A DNA stretch of 28,847 bases from Fibrobacter sp. UBA4375 (GCA_002391195.1 DGRZ01000092.1:1-28847); one strand, 5' to 3'; counted from the first letter of the stretch, positions 1-7,621 are shown. The notes: generated from the sequence alone by a model not told the origin. Translations and numbers: made by a program.

Positions 1-2
1 TG

Positions 3-896
3 CACGTGGAACACGATTCAACCCTCGGAAGTTTCCTCACCCTCAAGAGTTTCGTTCCGCCAAAAGATTCCCAGGAAGCCCGCCTCGAAATCATCGAAGA
101 AATCCGCGACCTTGTAGAGGCCCGCGTGTTTGATCGTGCCGAGGGCGAAGATTCCGTGAATATTGCGAACCTGCGCAAGCTATCCTCTGTAGAGAAAACC
201 TTTACCGCCGAAGATGTCCCGAGCTGGACTCTTGACCTGTTGCGAGAAAAGGACGGCAGCTATGGGAAAATCGGCTTTATCTACGGCGACTTCCCGAGCT
301 GGGATGCCCACGCGTTGCACCGATTCCAGGAACGCTACGGCCATTGGAACTTTGACGGCGAAGACCTGCGCACCTTCTCTTCGCAGTTCATTCTTTCCGA
401 CGTGATCGACTCCGTGAAGAAGGATAGCTTCAGGCTTGCGCTGGTTATCATCCTCGTGATTTTCGGCACGCTGGTCATATCTTTCCGCAAGCCGAAACTC
501 TTCTTGGCAGGCTGCATTTCCTTTGGCATGGGAACACTCCTCACCCTCGGGCTTCTCGGGTTCCTCACCGATATGTTTGAATTCGGGAAGATAAGCATCT
601 ACAACGTGATTGTTATCCCGATGGCGCTCGGTATCGGAATCGACTCCACGATTCACATGATTACCTCGTGGATGAGCGACAAGGACCTGACGCTCCGCCA
701 GCTGATAGACACCACCGGCCGCAACGTGATGGCAAGTTCCACCACCACCATCGCGGGCTTTGTCGGGTTCCTGTTCACGACTCACCGCGGCCTCAAGGGT
801 ATCGGCGACCTGGCCTGCATCAGCATTGCCATGTTCCTGATTACAAGCATCATCTTTACGATGTACCTGTGCGGTTCTTGGCTGAAAAAGAAATAA
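3..896 (+). CDS. RND/MMPL-family transporter, C-terminal part (cut by window start)
   Basis: This is the C-terminal part of an inner-membrane RND/MMPL-type exporter. The frame is already open at base 3 (a His codon precedes the GTG at 6), so the true start lies upstream of the window. Counting from the GTG, residues 1-140 form a soluble, extracytoplasmic-like domain. Then come five hydrophobic segments at about 142-160, 166-188, 196-216, 240-258 and 268-290. The sequence GIGIDSTIHMI (209-219) and the following Ser/Thr-rich SSTTTIAGF with a THRGLKGIG turn match the conserved TM4-TM6 part of RND/MMPL proteins. The protein ends in a short basic tail. Substrate cannot be told; lipid or hopanoid-type export and outer-membrane biogenesis are known roles of the superfamily. 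It converges on the diguanylate cyclase gene with only 38 bases between them and no clear terminator. Confidence 0.85.
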   Translation, partial: HVEHDSTLGSFLTLKSFVPPKDSQEARLEIIEEIRDLVEARVFDRAEGEDSVNIANLRKLSSVEKTFTAEDVPSWTLDLLREKDGSYGKIGFIYGDFPSWDAHALHRFQERYGHWNFDGEDLRTFSSQFILSDVIDSVKKDSFRLALVIILVIFGTLVISFRKPKLFLAGCISFGMGTLLTLGLLGFLTDMFEFGKISIYNVIVIPMALGIGIDSTIHMITSWMSDKDLTLRQLIDTTGRNVMASSTTTIAGFVGFLFTTHRGLKGIGDLACISIAMFLITSIIFTMYLCGSWLKKK

Positions 897-934
897 TTTA
901 GGAAACTTAAGAGGTAACAGATAGTCTGTGGCGT

Positions 935-1804
935 TTACTCACGTCCGGCGTGCATTTTCTTTTTGCACTCGTACATGGAGGCGTCGGCGCTGTGGAGCAT
1001 CTCGTCCATGTCCTTATAGACCTCGCCGGAATAGGCGATACCGTAGGCAAAGGAGACCTTCTGGTCTACGATGGTGATGTCGCCCACCGCTTTTTGCATG
1101 CGTTCTGCACAAATTAAAGCACCCGCCTTGTCGGTATCGGGGCAGAGCACCATGAATTCGTCGCCGCCCATGCGGAACAGCACATCGGATTCGCGAAGCA
1201 GGTCCTTGCAGGCCTTGACCACGGCGCGGAGCAACAGGTCTCCGGCCTGGTGACCGAACTTGTCATTCACCGTTTTGAGACCGTTCAGATCAAAATAAAC
1301 CATGGAGAAGTGCGTCCCATAACGCTTGCTGCGGGAGAACCATTCGCGCAGGGTGTAAATGGCGTGCCTGCGGTTGTAACTCTGGGTCAGGTCATCGGTG
1401 AGGGAAATGTCGCGCAGGTACTTGAGGGTGCGGCAAAGCCGGATATGCACGTTGATACGGGCAAGCAAAATCTCGGTAGGCGAATGCTTGCACACAAAGT
1501 CGGAAGCTCCAGCATGGAATCCCTTGGTAATGCTGTCGGAATCTTCCCTGCTGGTGAGGAATATGATAGGCAAATCATCCAGGGCGTGCTTTTCGCGAAT
1601 GCGCAAGCACACCTCGTAGCCGTTTAGGCTAGGCATGTTAATGTCCAGGAGTACCAGGTCGAAGGTTCCCTTTTCCAACAGGGCAAGGGCTTCTTCGCCA
1701 GAGGTAGCGGCCACCACCTTGTAACCCACCTGGGTCAAAAGTTCTCCGTTCTTTTCCAGGATTTCGGTGCTGTCGTCTACGATGAGAATCTTTTCTTCTT
1801 TCAT
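935..1804 (-). CDS. Response regulator with GGDEF output (diguanylate cyclase)
   Basis: A two-domain signalling protein of 289 residues that should make cyclic di-GMP when phosphorylated. The receiver domain (about 5-125) has the acidic pair D10/D11, phospho-acceptor D54 in VLLDINMP, T84 and K106. The GGDEF domain (about 130-289) has an intact catalytic motif RMGGDEF with GGDEF at 213-217. The product-inhibition site RxxD (RESD, 204-207) sits exactly five residues upstream, so feedback control is expected. There is no membrane segment, so it is cytoplasmic and probably receives phosphate from an unlinked histidine kinase. The start is supported by a purine-rich AGGGGGAG just upstream. It lies 9 bases downstream of the mqnA-like gene on the same strand and is probably co-transcribed with it. 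The c-di-GMP target is unknown. Confidence 0.93.
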   Translation of the reverse strand: MKEEKILIVDDSTEILEKNGELLTQVGYKVVAATSGEEALALLEKGTFDLVLLDINMPSLNGYEVCLRIREKHALDDLPIIFLTSREDSDSITKGFHAGASDFVCKHSPTEILLARINVHIRLCRTLKYLRDISLTDDLTQSYNRRHAIYTLREWFSRSKRYGTHFSMVYFDLNGLKTVNDKFGHQAGDLLLRAVVKACKDLLRESDVLFRMGGDEFMVLCPDTDKAGALICAERMQKAVGDITIVDQKVSFAYGIAYSGEVYKDMDEMLHSADASMYECKKKMHAGRE

Positions 1805-1813
1805 GTACTCCCC

Positions 1814-2632
1814 CTATAAAAATTCCAAGGTTGGAGCCTTTTCGATTAGGCCAAGCTTTGCCGCATATCCAAAAAAACACTCCAAGGATTTTTTTCTTTC
1901 GTCTGTAAAATGATAATCTATAATTTTATAATAATCAAGTAGCGACTTCTTGTCCAGATTCACGGGAAATCTTGAAATCCAGCGGTCCAGAGCGGCAGCA
2001 GGGTCGGCACGAAAAGACTCCACGCTTTTTTCCGTTTCTTGTAAATATTGTTCCAGGACCGGCCGAAGCTCCGGCTTTAAAGCCGACTTCTCGATAATCC
2101 ACGCCCCAAACACAAAAGGCATGCCCTGCCAGTCCTGCCACAATGTTCCCAAATCGTAACTGAAGGGGAACCGACGGCGTTCCGCTTCTTCCAAGGCCAA
2201 GTCCCCTATAAGGAGGCAGGCGTCGTCGGTGGCCTCGGCAGCAAGGCCGCCGGTATATTCGGCATGCACCCGGAAACGTTCCGAAAGCAGAATTTTCAGC
2301 AGGGCCACAGAGGTCTGGCTCTGGGAGGTAAGCCGCACCGTCTTGCCGTCAAGGTCCTCGATGGGGAACCTTGAAAAGAGCTTTACGGAACGGACCTCGA
2401 AGGAGCAAGAGGTACAAAGCCTGGGCGACAAGACAAAGGCGCCCGGTTTCTGAGCAAAGGTAATCGAAGAGGCCGGGGACAAGTGAATCGCGCCCTCCCG
2501 GAGTCCCCTGCTGTGCACGCTGGGCGGACCGTCTACAAAATGCACGCGGGGGAATTCCTGCTCACGACCCAAAAAGCCGTGAAAGAACGGCGCACAGACC
2601 AAAAAAGGAATTCGACCCACCAATAAATCCAT
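1814..2632 (-). CDS. mqnA: MqnA-like chorismate dehydratase (futalosine menaquinone pathway)
   Basis: MqnA removes water from chorismate to give 3-[(1-carboxyvinyl)oxy]benzoate, the first committed step of the futalosine route to menaquinone. The 272-residue protein follows the MqnA/MqnD fold pattern: N-terminal VGRIPFLVCAPFFHGF (5-20), GPPSVHSRGLREG (35-47), LSPASSITFA (51-60), RSVKLFSR (81-88), LTSQSQTSV (101-109), LLIGDLAL (140-147), and YDLGTLWQDWQGMPFVFGAW (159-178). The open frame runs back to 2731, but that would overlap the divergent gene at 2717, and the family homology begins right after the Met at 2632, so that start is preferred. No good ribosome-binding site is visible. The diguanylate cyclase follows 9 bases downstream. 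A fumarate-reducing, succinate-forming organism needs menaquinone, which fits. MqnD is the main alternative; the opening VGRIPF favours MqnA. Confidence 0.78.
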   Translation of the reverse strand: MDLLVGRIPFLVCAPFFHGFLGREQEFPRVHFVDGPPSVHSRGLREGAIHLSPASSITFAQKPGAFVLSPRLCTSCSFEVRSVKLFSRFPIEDLDGKTVRLTSQSQTSVALLKILLSERFRVHAEYTGGLAAEATDDACLLIGDLALEEAERRRFPFSYDLGTLWQDWQGMPFVFGAWIIEKSALKPELRPVLEQYLQETEKSVESFRADPAAALDRWISRFPVNLDKKSLLDYYKIIDYHFTDERKKSLECFFGYAAKLGLIEKAPTLEFL

Positions 2633-2716
2633 GGAAAAAAAATTAACTTTTGGCGGTGGCATTTTGTAGGCCGCAAAACAATTAACCGAAAAATAAAAGA
2701 TATTGGCTAAGGAATA

Positions 2717-3007
2717 ATGGCTGTATTTCACGTGAAAAAGACGTCCCTGGGCGAAGACAAGACCAGTCTCGTGTTCAAGGGCAAGATTATCGAAGGGCCC
2801 ATCAGCAAGGGCATGACCATGGAAATCCCCGTGACGGGCGAAGCCGTGATCAAGATGAAGATTTACGATGTGGTCCAGTTCGACAAGCAGAAGGACGAAG
2901 ACAAGAAGGTGGGACTGGTGGTTGACTTTTACAACCTGCCCGACGACCTGGAAGTGGTCCAGGACCTGAACATCGCCGACGAAGACCTGAACATCGTCAA
3001 CGAATAA
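2717..3007 (+). CDS. Small conserved-looking cytoplasmic protein, function unknown
   Basis: A 96-residue acidic protein with no signal peptide or membrane segment. I do not recognise a family with certainty. The middle (about 18-60) alternates hydrophobic and polar residues with glycine turns (FKGKIIEGPISKGMTMEIP), reading like a small beta barrel such as domain 2 of translational GTPases; this is only a pattern resemblance. The tail is strongly acidic with a near repeat of DLNIADEDLNIV (83-94). The start is supported by AAGGA at 2709-2713, four bases before the ATG. It is divergent from the mqnA-like gene and 43 bases upstream of the GH5 gene, so it may be the first gene of that unit. Codon use resembles that of its neighbours. 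Confidence 0.75.
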   Translation: MAVFHVKKTSLGEDKTSLVFKGKIIEGPISKGMTMEIPVTGEAVIKMKIYDVVQFDKQKDEDKKVGLVVDFYNLPDDLEVVQDLNIADEDLNIVNE

Positions 3008-3050
3008 CTTTACGCCGTCAATTCCGGCGGCATAACCAACAGAGCAAGAG

Positions 3051-4127
3051 ATGAAAAAAGAAAGGCTACGGGGAGTGAATTTGGGTGGCTGGTTCAGTCA
3101 GGTTGACTGTATCGAAGAAAAGGACCCTGTAGGTTTTCCGGGGCTCGTGCCCCACATCAAGACTTTCCTCGGGGTGGAAGACTTCAAGCGCATCCGCGAG
3201 GCGGGGTTCAACCACGTGCGCCTGCCCGTGGACTACTTCAACCTTTTCAAGACCGACGACGCCAGCAAGCCAAGCGAAGAAGTGTTCGGCCTTCTGGACA
3301 AGGCCCTCAAAGAAATCCAGGCCGCAGACCTGGACGTGATTTTAGACCTGCACAAGTGCCCCGGTCATGACTTTCACCTGGGTTGCTCTACGGAACAGGC
3401 CTTCTTTGCAGACCCAGCCGCTCGTAAAAAGACCTGCGACATCTGGGCCTACATGGCCGAACGCTACAGCGGCGAGTCCCGCGTGATGATGGAACTTTTG
3501 AACGAACCCGCCGGAAGCGATTCCAAGGTATGGGACAAGGTGAAGGACGAAATCTTCTGGGCTATCCGCAAGCACGCTCCCAAGAACACCATCGTGGTGG
3601 GCAGCAACAAGTGGAACAGCGCCAAGGAATTCGAGTTCCTGACTCCCATGGACGACGACAACGCCATTTACAGTTTCCACACCTACACTCCGGTGACATT
3701 CACCCACCAGGGTGCCGCCTGGATCCAGGACCCGTTCTTCCACATTGAACGCCCCTGGCCCGGTGACTATGCCGCTCCCGAAGCAGACGCCACCACGCGC
3801 CTGAACGTGGAATACGGCAAGTGGGACAAGGCCCGCCTGCAGGCGAGCATCCAGAACGCTCTGGATTTCCGCGCCAAGTACGACCTGCCGGTAAGTTGCA
3901 ACGAGTTCGGCGTGTACGTGCAGGTACCCCGTCAATACCAGCTGGCCTGGATGCGGGACTTCCTCGACATTCTGCGTGAAGCCGACGTGGGCTTTAGCTA
4001 CTGGAATTACAAGAACCTTGACTTTGGCCTGGTATCGAAAGGCGAGTCACTGCACAATAGCCTTGCGCGGTACAACAACCCGGAACGCCTGGACAAGGAA
4101 CTGATGGAGATGCTTGCCCGCGGGTAA
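3051..4127 (+). CDS. GH5-family glycoside hydrolase (cellulase/exoglucanase type), no signal peptide
   Basis: A single-domain (alpha/beta)8 glycosidase of 358 residues related to the BglC/cellulase A group. Conserved GH5 positions are visible: GVNLGGWF near the start (8-15), R57 in HVRLP, H101 after LDL, the acid/base glutamate E152 in LLNEP, H210 and Y212 in SFHTYTP, the nucleophile E285 in CNEFGVY, and W318 in SYWNYKN. The retaining mechanism on beta-glucans is known for the family. There is no signal peptide, lipobox, linker or carbohydrate-binding module: the catalytic fold begins within ten residues of the start. The enzyme therefore seems cytoplasmic, where it could act on imported cello- or other beta-gluco-oligosaccharides. 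The CoA-transferase gene follows 23 bases downstream. The exact subfamily and substrate cannot be settled from motifs. Confidence 0.9.
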   Translation: MKKERLRGVNLGGWFSQVDCIEEKDPVGFPGLVPHIKTFLGVEDFKRIREAGFNHVRLPVDYFNLFKTDDASKPSEEVFGLLDKALKEIQAADLDVILDLHKCPGHDFHLGCSTEQAFFADPAARKKTCDIWAYMAERYSGESRVMMELLNEPAGSDSKVWDKVKDEIFWAIRKHAPKNTIVVGSNKWNSAKEFEFLTPMDDDNAIYSFHTYTPVTFTHQGAAWIQDPFFHIERPWPGDYAAPEADATTRLNVEYGKWDKARLQASIQNALDFRAKYDLPVSCNEFGVYVQVPRQYQLAWMRDFLDILREADVGFSYWNYKNLDFGLVSKGESLHNSLARYNNPERLDKELMEMLARG

Positions 4128-4150
4128 TTGAACTCACGGGAAGGGCGAAA

Positions 4151-5641
4151 ATGGACTGGATTGCAAGTAAAAAATGTTCGGCGGCCGATGCCGCAGCAAT
4201 GATTGAAGACGGCGATATCCTGGGCATTTCGGGTTTTACGCTTGCCGGGTACCCCAAGGCGGTACCAAGCGCGCTGGCTGCCCGGGCCGAAAAGCTACAC
4301 GGTGAAGGCAAGCCCTTCAAGGTTTCCCTTTTCTCGGGAGCTTCTACCGGCGACAGCTGCGATGGTGCGCTGGCGCGGGCAAACGCCATCGACTTACGCA
4401 TGCCTTACCAGAGCAATCCAAGCCTTCGCAAAGCCATCAACGACGGTTCTATCCGTTACATAGACGCACACCTGGGCAAGATGGGTTACCTGGTCCGCAC
4501 GGGAGCCGTGCCGACTCCGAAAATTGCCGTCATCGAGGTTAGCGCCATTTTGCCCGATGGCCGTGTGTGCCTTTCTACCTCCGGCGGAAATTCCGTCTGC
4601 TATCTGGAACGCTCCGAAAAGATTATCCTGGAGTTGAACACCCGCCTGGGCGACAGCTACATGGGCATCCACGACAACGCCCTGCCGGAACTGCCTCCAC
4701 ACGCAAGACCTCTTGCCATTTACAGCGCAGGCGATCGCGTTGGAGAAGACCTTGTCCAGATTGACCCGAACAAGGTTATCGCCATCGTAGAAAATTCCGG
4801 CTACGACGAGGTAACACCCTTCGTAGAGCCCGACAGCGTTTCTACCAACATCGCCGAACGCATTCTGGACTTTATCCGTTTCGAAGAATCCAAGGGCAGG
4901 CTCCCCAAGGGAATGGCCTACCAGAGCGGCGTGGGCAAGGTGGCCAACGCCGTACTCACCGCCATGGCAAACGACGAGCGCCTGGGGCAAATCGACATCT
5001 TTACCGAAGTCATTCAAGAAGCGGTTATCCCCCTGCTCAAAAAGGGCAAGCTGGGCGTAGCTAGCGGAACGGCTTTAACGCTTTCCCAGGGCGCGCAAGA
5101 CGAATTTATCCGTAATGCCGCCGACTGGAAAAAACATTTTGTCATCCGGCAACAAGAGGTGAGCAACAGTCCCGATGTAATCCGTCGCGTTGGCGTCATC
5201 TCCATGAACACCGCCCTAGAAGCGGATATTTTCGGAAACGTAAACAGTTCACTGGTGTGCGGGTCTTCTATGATGAACGGCATCGGCGGAGCGGCAGATT
5301 TTGCCAGGAACTGCGCTCTCGGATTTTTCTTGACGCCATCGGTAGCCAAGGGCGGCGCCGTTTCCAGCATTGTGCCCTATGTGAGCCATGTGGACCAGAC
5401 GGAACACGACACCCAGATTTTTGTGACGGAGCAGGGACTTGCGGATTTGCGGGGCCTTGCCAGCGAAGAGCGGGCACGGCTTATTATCAAGGAATGCGCA
5501 CACCCTGATTTCAAGGAACCGCTGACGGACTTCTTGGAATACAGCCTGAAGCACGCCAAGGGCGTGCACATGCCCCTTGCGCTGAGCAAGGCTTTCGAGA
5601 TGCACAACCGCTACCTCGAAACTGGCAAGATGCTACCGTAA
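4151..5641 (+). CDS. Acetyl-CoA hydrolase/transferase family: acetate/succinate-type CoA-transferase
   Basis: A 496-residue class I CoA-transferase of the AarC/Cat1 group, which moves CoA between acyl-CoA and a carboxylate such as acetate, succinate or propionate. The catalytic glutamate that forms the glutamyl-CoA thioester is most likely E286 in FTEVIQEAV, and the glycine-rich CoA/oxyanion loop is MNGIGGAADFARN (375-387). The N-terminal half carries the usual GDILGISGF and YPKAVP segments. Length is normal for the family and there is no signal peptide. The start follows GGGAAGGG. It lies 23 bases after the GH5 gene and may share its transcript. In an organism fermenting cellulose to succinate and acetate it could release acetate while activating succinate, but substrate preference is inferred. 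It is followed by repeats, with no clear hairpin-plus-T-run terminator. Confidence 0.9.
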   Translation: MDWIASKKCSAADAAAMIEDGDILGISGFTLAGYPKAVPSALAARAEKLHGEGKPFKVSLFSGASTGDSCDGALARANAIDLRMPYQSNPSLRKAINDGSIRYIDAHLGKMGYLVRTGAVPTPKIAVIEVSAILPDGRVCLSTSGGNSVCYLERSEKIILELNTRLGDSYMGIHDNALPELPPHARPLAIYSAGDRVGEDLVQIDPNKVIAIVENSGYDEVTPFVEPDSVSTNIAERILDFIRFEESKGRLPKGMAYQSGVGKVANAVLTAMANDERLGQIDIFTEVIQEAVIPLLKKGKLGVASGTALTLSQGAQDEFIRNAADWKKHFVIRQQEVSNSPDVIRRVGVISMNTALEADIFGNVNSSLVCGSSMMNGIGGAADFARNCALGFFLTPSVAKGGAVSSIVPYVSHVDQTEHDTQIFVTEQGLADLRGLASEERARLIIKECAHPDFKEPLTDFLEYSLKHAKGVHMPLALSKAFEMHNRYLETGKMLP

Positions 5642-5721
5642 ACGGGACATTGCCATCCTCGCGCTCTTTCTCCGTCGTCATCCTCGCGACCTTTCCCTCG
5701 TCATCCTCGCTCCCTTCCTTC

Positions 5722-5745
5722 GTCATCCTCGCGAAGGCGAGGATC
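5722..5745 (+). repeat. Short palindromic repeat, stem CCT/AGG, loop GAAG
   Basis: GTCAT is followed by the arm CCTCGC, the loop GAAG, the arm GCGAGG and then ATC. It is the end member of the tandem half-site run before it. Confidence 0.85.
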
Positions 5746-5764
5746 TGCTTACATTCCTCCAGCA

Positions 5765-5788
5765 GATGTTCGCCTGCGCGAACATGAC
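5765..5788 (-). repeat. Short palindromic repeat, stem GTT/AAC, loop GCAG
   Basis: On the minus strand, GTCAT is followed by the arm GTTCGC, the loop GCAG, the arm GCGAAC and ATC. The three outer stem pairs differ from those of the copy at 5722, but both arms changed together. Confidence 0.85.
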
Positions 5789-5807
5789 GAATGACTACCC
5801 TCCAGAG

Positions 5808-5831
5808 GATTCCCGCCTGCGCGGGAATGAC
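5808..5831 (-). repeat. Short palindromic repeat, stem TCC/GGA, loop GCAG
   Basis: On the minus strand, GTCAT is followed by the arm TCCCGC, the loop GCAG, the arm GCGGGA and ATC. It lies 26 bases before the stop codon of the converging DUF1653 gene. Confidence 0.85.
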
Positions 5832-5856
5832 GAAGATGACGTATGATTACAACGTT

Positions 5857-6096
5857 CTACACAATCAGCGTGAACCGGTCCACGGTGCGGCCTTCGGAAA
5901 GCGTCACTGTACTTTCGAAGTCCGACTTTTTGCGGACCCAGAGCGTTCCCTTGGGGTGGTCAGGCGTCTCGTATTCGCTGCGGTAAATCACCAGAGGTTC
6001 CACCGTCTCGCAGTCCAAGGCAATTTCCATCACGGTATAGACCATGGTCTCTTTCTTGTAATGGCGGTAGCGCCTACCTTTTTCTGCAACGGACAT
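5857..6096 (-). CDS. DUF1653-family small protein
   Basis: A 79-residue cytoplasmic protein matching the DUF1653 pattern: YRHYKKETMVYTV near the start (10-22), an LVIYRSEY core (35-42), GTLWVRKKSDF (50-60), and a C-terminal VDRFTLI. The family has no established function. The start is supported by CGGAG five bases upstream, and this site lies directly against the stop of the patatin gene, so translation is probably coupled. It is the last gene of a three-gene unit (Nudix, patatin, DUF1653). The gap to the patatin stop is 11 bases. Confidence 0.85.
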   Translation of the reverse strand: MSVAEKGRRYRHYKKETMVYTVMEIALDCETVEPLVIYRSEYETPDHPKGTLWVRKKSDFESTVTLSEGRTVDRFTLIV

Positions 6097-6107
6097 AAAA
6101 CTCCGAA

Positions 6108-6974
6108 TTACTTTTCCAAAAAATTCAGCAGGGCGTCCAGTCGGTCGTTTACATCTTTGCGGCCCAAGTTGTAAAGGTCCACCAGCTTGGACTTGTCCTT
6201 TTCCAGCCGGGAAATGTGCATGGCCTCGCTGGGTCGGAACACGAATACCTTCCCCGCTTTTTCCTTTTCGGCAATCAGGTCCAGACAGGCGTTATAACGT
6301 TCGTGCCGGTTGGCCGCCGCCTCGATAAACTTCGGGTACTTGCGGTAAAACAACTTGAACAGGGGAATCATGGAGTTGGGTTTCTTGCGGAATCCTTCCG
6401 GCTGGGTCAAGAGAATTACGATTTTCTCGAACCCCTTCTTCTCCATAATCTCGAAGGGAATGCTGTCGGCGATACCGCCGTCCAAAAGTTTTTTGCCGTC
6501 TACTTCTACGATGTGGCTCATCAGCGGGAGCGATGCCGAGGCGCGAATAGCGTTCATGTCGTGGGCATCGCGGTAGTCCATCACCCGCAGGTATTCTGCG
6601 CCGCCTGTTTCCAGGTTGGAACTGCAAGCATAAAATTCCGTCGTCTTGCAGGCCTCGGCGAATTTTTCCATGTCAAAAGGCTCTATCTCATAAGGGATTT
6701 GCCTGTAGCAATAATCCACCTCAAAAAATTCGCCTGTGCGAATCAGGTTTCCCCAGCCCATATATTTACTGGACTTGGAATGCACCGTATCGATACGGAA
6801 ATTTCGGCCAATCTGTTCCGACAAGAAACTGCACAGGTGGGTCACGCCGGCAGAAGTTCCGCAGGCGCCTCCAAAGCGAAGCCCCAGCTCGTTGAACACG
6901 TCCAGGATACCGTCCGTGTAGGCGCCGCGCATGCCGCCGCCTTCCACAACCACTGCCACTTTCTTGTACATCAT
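6108..6974 (-). CDS. Patatin-like phospholipase (YjjU/RssA type)
   Basis: A 288-residue patatin-family serine acyl hydrolase, expected to cleave acyl groups from phospholipids. The oxyanion loop is EGGGMRGAYTDG (11-22), the nucleophile is S41 in GTSAG (39-43), and the dyad aspartate is D165 in DGG (165-167); all are intact. The N-terminal opening and length match the YjjU-like group (COG4667) better than plant-type patatins. No signal peptide is present, so it acts in the cytoplasm or on the inner face of the membrane. Two adjacent ATG codons are possible starts; the outer one is listed. Its start is 3 bases after the Nudix stop, which points to one transcript and coupled translation. Physiological substrate is unknown. 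Confidence 0.92.
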   Translation of the reverse strand: MMYKKVAVVVEGGGMRGAYTDGILDVFNELGLRFGGACGTSAGVTHLCSFLSEQIGRNFRIDTVHSKSSKYMGWGNLIRTGEFFEVDYCYRQIPYEIEPFDMEKFAEACKTTEFYACSSNLETGGAEYLRVMDYRDAHDMNAIRASASLPLMSHIVEVDGKKLLDGGIADSIPFEIMEKKGFEKIVILLTQPEGFRKKPNSMIPLFKLFYRKYPKFIEAAANRHERYNACLDLIAEKEKAGKVFVFRPSEAMHISRLEKDKSKLVDLYNLGRKDVNDRLDALLNFLEK

Positions 6975-6977
6975 GGG

Positions 6978-7517
6978 TTACAATCTAGAAATACTTTCAA
7001 GCCATTGGTAATCCTTCGGGTGGCTCACGAACCTTTCAGGGTGCTTGCGGTTCAGTTCCAAAAATTCCGGCACCGTCATCCACACGAAATCGTCCACCTC
7101 GCCGGGCTGCGGCACCAGATGGCGGGCCTCTTCGTCGTCAAGCGTTATTTTATATGTATCGTAATATTCGTTGTCAAAATAAGTGCCGTCGTTCAAGACG
7201 CTTTCGTGGGTCGCTTCAAAGAGGTATTCCAAGTCTTCTAGATTTTTATGGACGCCCAACTCCTCTTTCAGTTCTCGGACGGCGGCATTTCGGCTGGTGT
7301 CGCCAGCAGAGATGTGGCCCGCGCAGCTGGTATCCAGAAGGTTCGGGTTATTCTCTTTCAAATGACTGCGAAGCTGGAAAAGTACACGGCCCGTTCCATC
7401 AAAGGCCCAGATATGGACTGTGCGGTGCCAAAGCCCTTTGGCATGAACCTCTGTGCGCCCGCAAGAATACCCTGCCGGGCTGCCGCCAGGGTTCAGGATG
7501 TCGATTTGTTCTTCCAT
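6978..7517 (-). CDS. Nudix hydrolase, IPP-isomerase-like/YfcD group
   Basis: A 179-residue Nudix protein that should hydrolyse a nucleoside diphosphate-linked or other pyrophosphate substrate with a divalent metal. The Nudix box runs from GHISAGD to RELKEELGV (about 67-89). The metal-binding REUxEE core is intact, but the glutamate normally six residues after the first glycine is an aspartate. WHRTVHIWAF (31-40) and the C-terminal EVDDFVWMTVPEFLEL fit the IDI/YfcD-like group (COG1443); identity as a real isopentenyl-diphosphate isomerase is not supported. It is the first gene of the Nudix, patatin, DUF1653 unit. No Shine-Dalgarno is visible. A TATATT hexamer sits 7 bases upstream of the ATG, so a very short leader is possible. 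Confidence 0.9.
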   Translation of the reverse strand: MEEQIDILNPGGSPAGYSCGRTEVHAKGLWHRTVHIWAFDGTGRVLFQLRSHLKENNPNLLDTSCAGHISAGDTSRNAAVRELKEELGVHKNLEDLEYLFEATHESVLNDGTYFDNEYYDTYKITLDDEEARHLVPQPGEVDDFVWMTVPEFLELNRKHPERFVSHPKDYQWLESISRL

Positions 7518-7537
7518 AGAGGGAAATATAAAAAGGA

Positions 7538-7561
7538 GATGCCCGCCTGCGCGGGCATGAC
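7538..7561 (-). repeat. Short palindromic repeat, stem GCC/GGC, loop GCAG
   Basis: On the minus strand, GTCAT is followed by the arm GCCCGC, the loop GCAG, the arm GCGGGC and ATC. It ends about 20 bases before the Nudix start. A half copy (GCGGGCATGAC) follows at about 7572-7582. Confidence 0.85.
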
Positions 7562-7597
7562 AATGAAGGGTGCGGGCATGACGAAAACCATTCCCTC

Positions 7598-7621
7598 GTC
7601 ATCCTCGCGAAAGCGAGGATC
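7598..7621 (+). repeat. Short palindromic repeat, stem CCT/AGG, loop GAAA
   Basis: GTCAT is followed by the arm CCTCGC, the loop GAAA, the arm GCGAGG and ATC. It starts 11 bases past the stop of the GH9 gene. It has no T-run, so it does not look like a classical terminator. Confidence 0.85.

Larger units (their letters stand above)
5642..5856. repeat. Repeat-filled gap between convergent genes (half-site array plus three hairpins)
   Basis: This 215-base gap holds no gene. It contains a tandem run of left half-sites reading CATCCTCGC at about 5653, 5678, 5702 and 5725, spaced 23-25 bases, in a pyrimidine-rich background. The last one (5722-5745) completes into a full hairpin. Two further hairpins in the opposite orientation follow at 5765-5788 and 5808-5831. 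The same element recurs near 7538, 7598, 9544 and 28635. Hairpins here could help separate or protect the two converging transcripts. Confidence 0.85.

Noticed and set aside
2633..2731. N-terminal extension of the mqnA-like gene
   Set aside because: It would overlap the divergent gene at 2717, and family similarity starts just after the Met at 2632.
3008..3030. Weak hairpin GCCG...CGGC after the 96-residue gene
   Set aside because: The stem is short and there is no T-run, so it is not called a terminator; the GH5 gene may be co-transcribed.
5650..5850. Possible CRISPR-like array
   Set aside because: Units are short imperfect half-sites without uniform unique spacers, and no cas gene is nearby.
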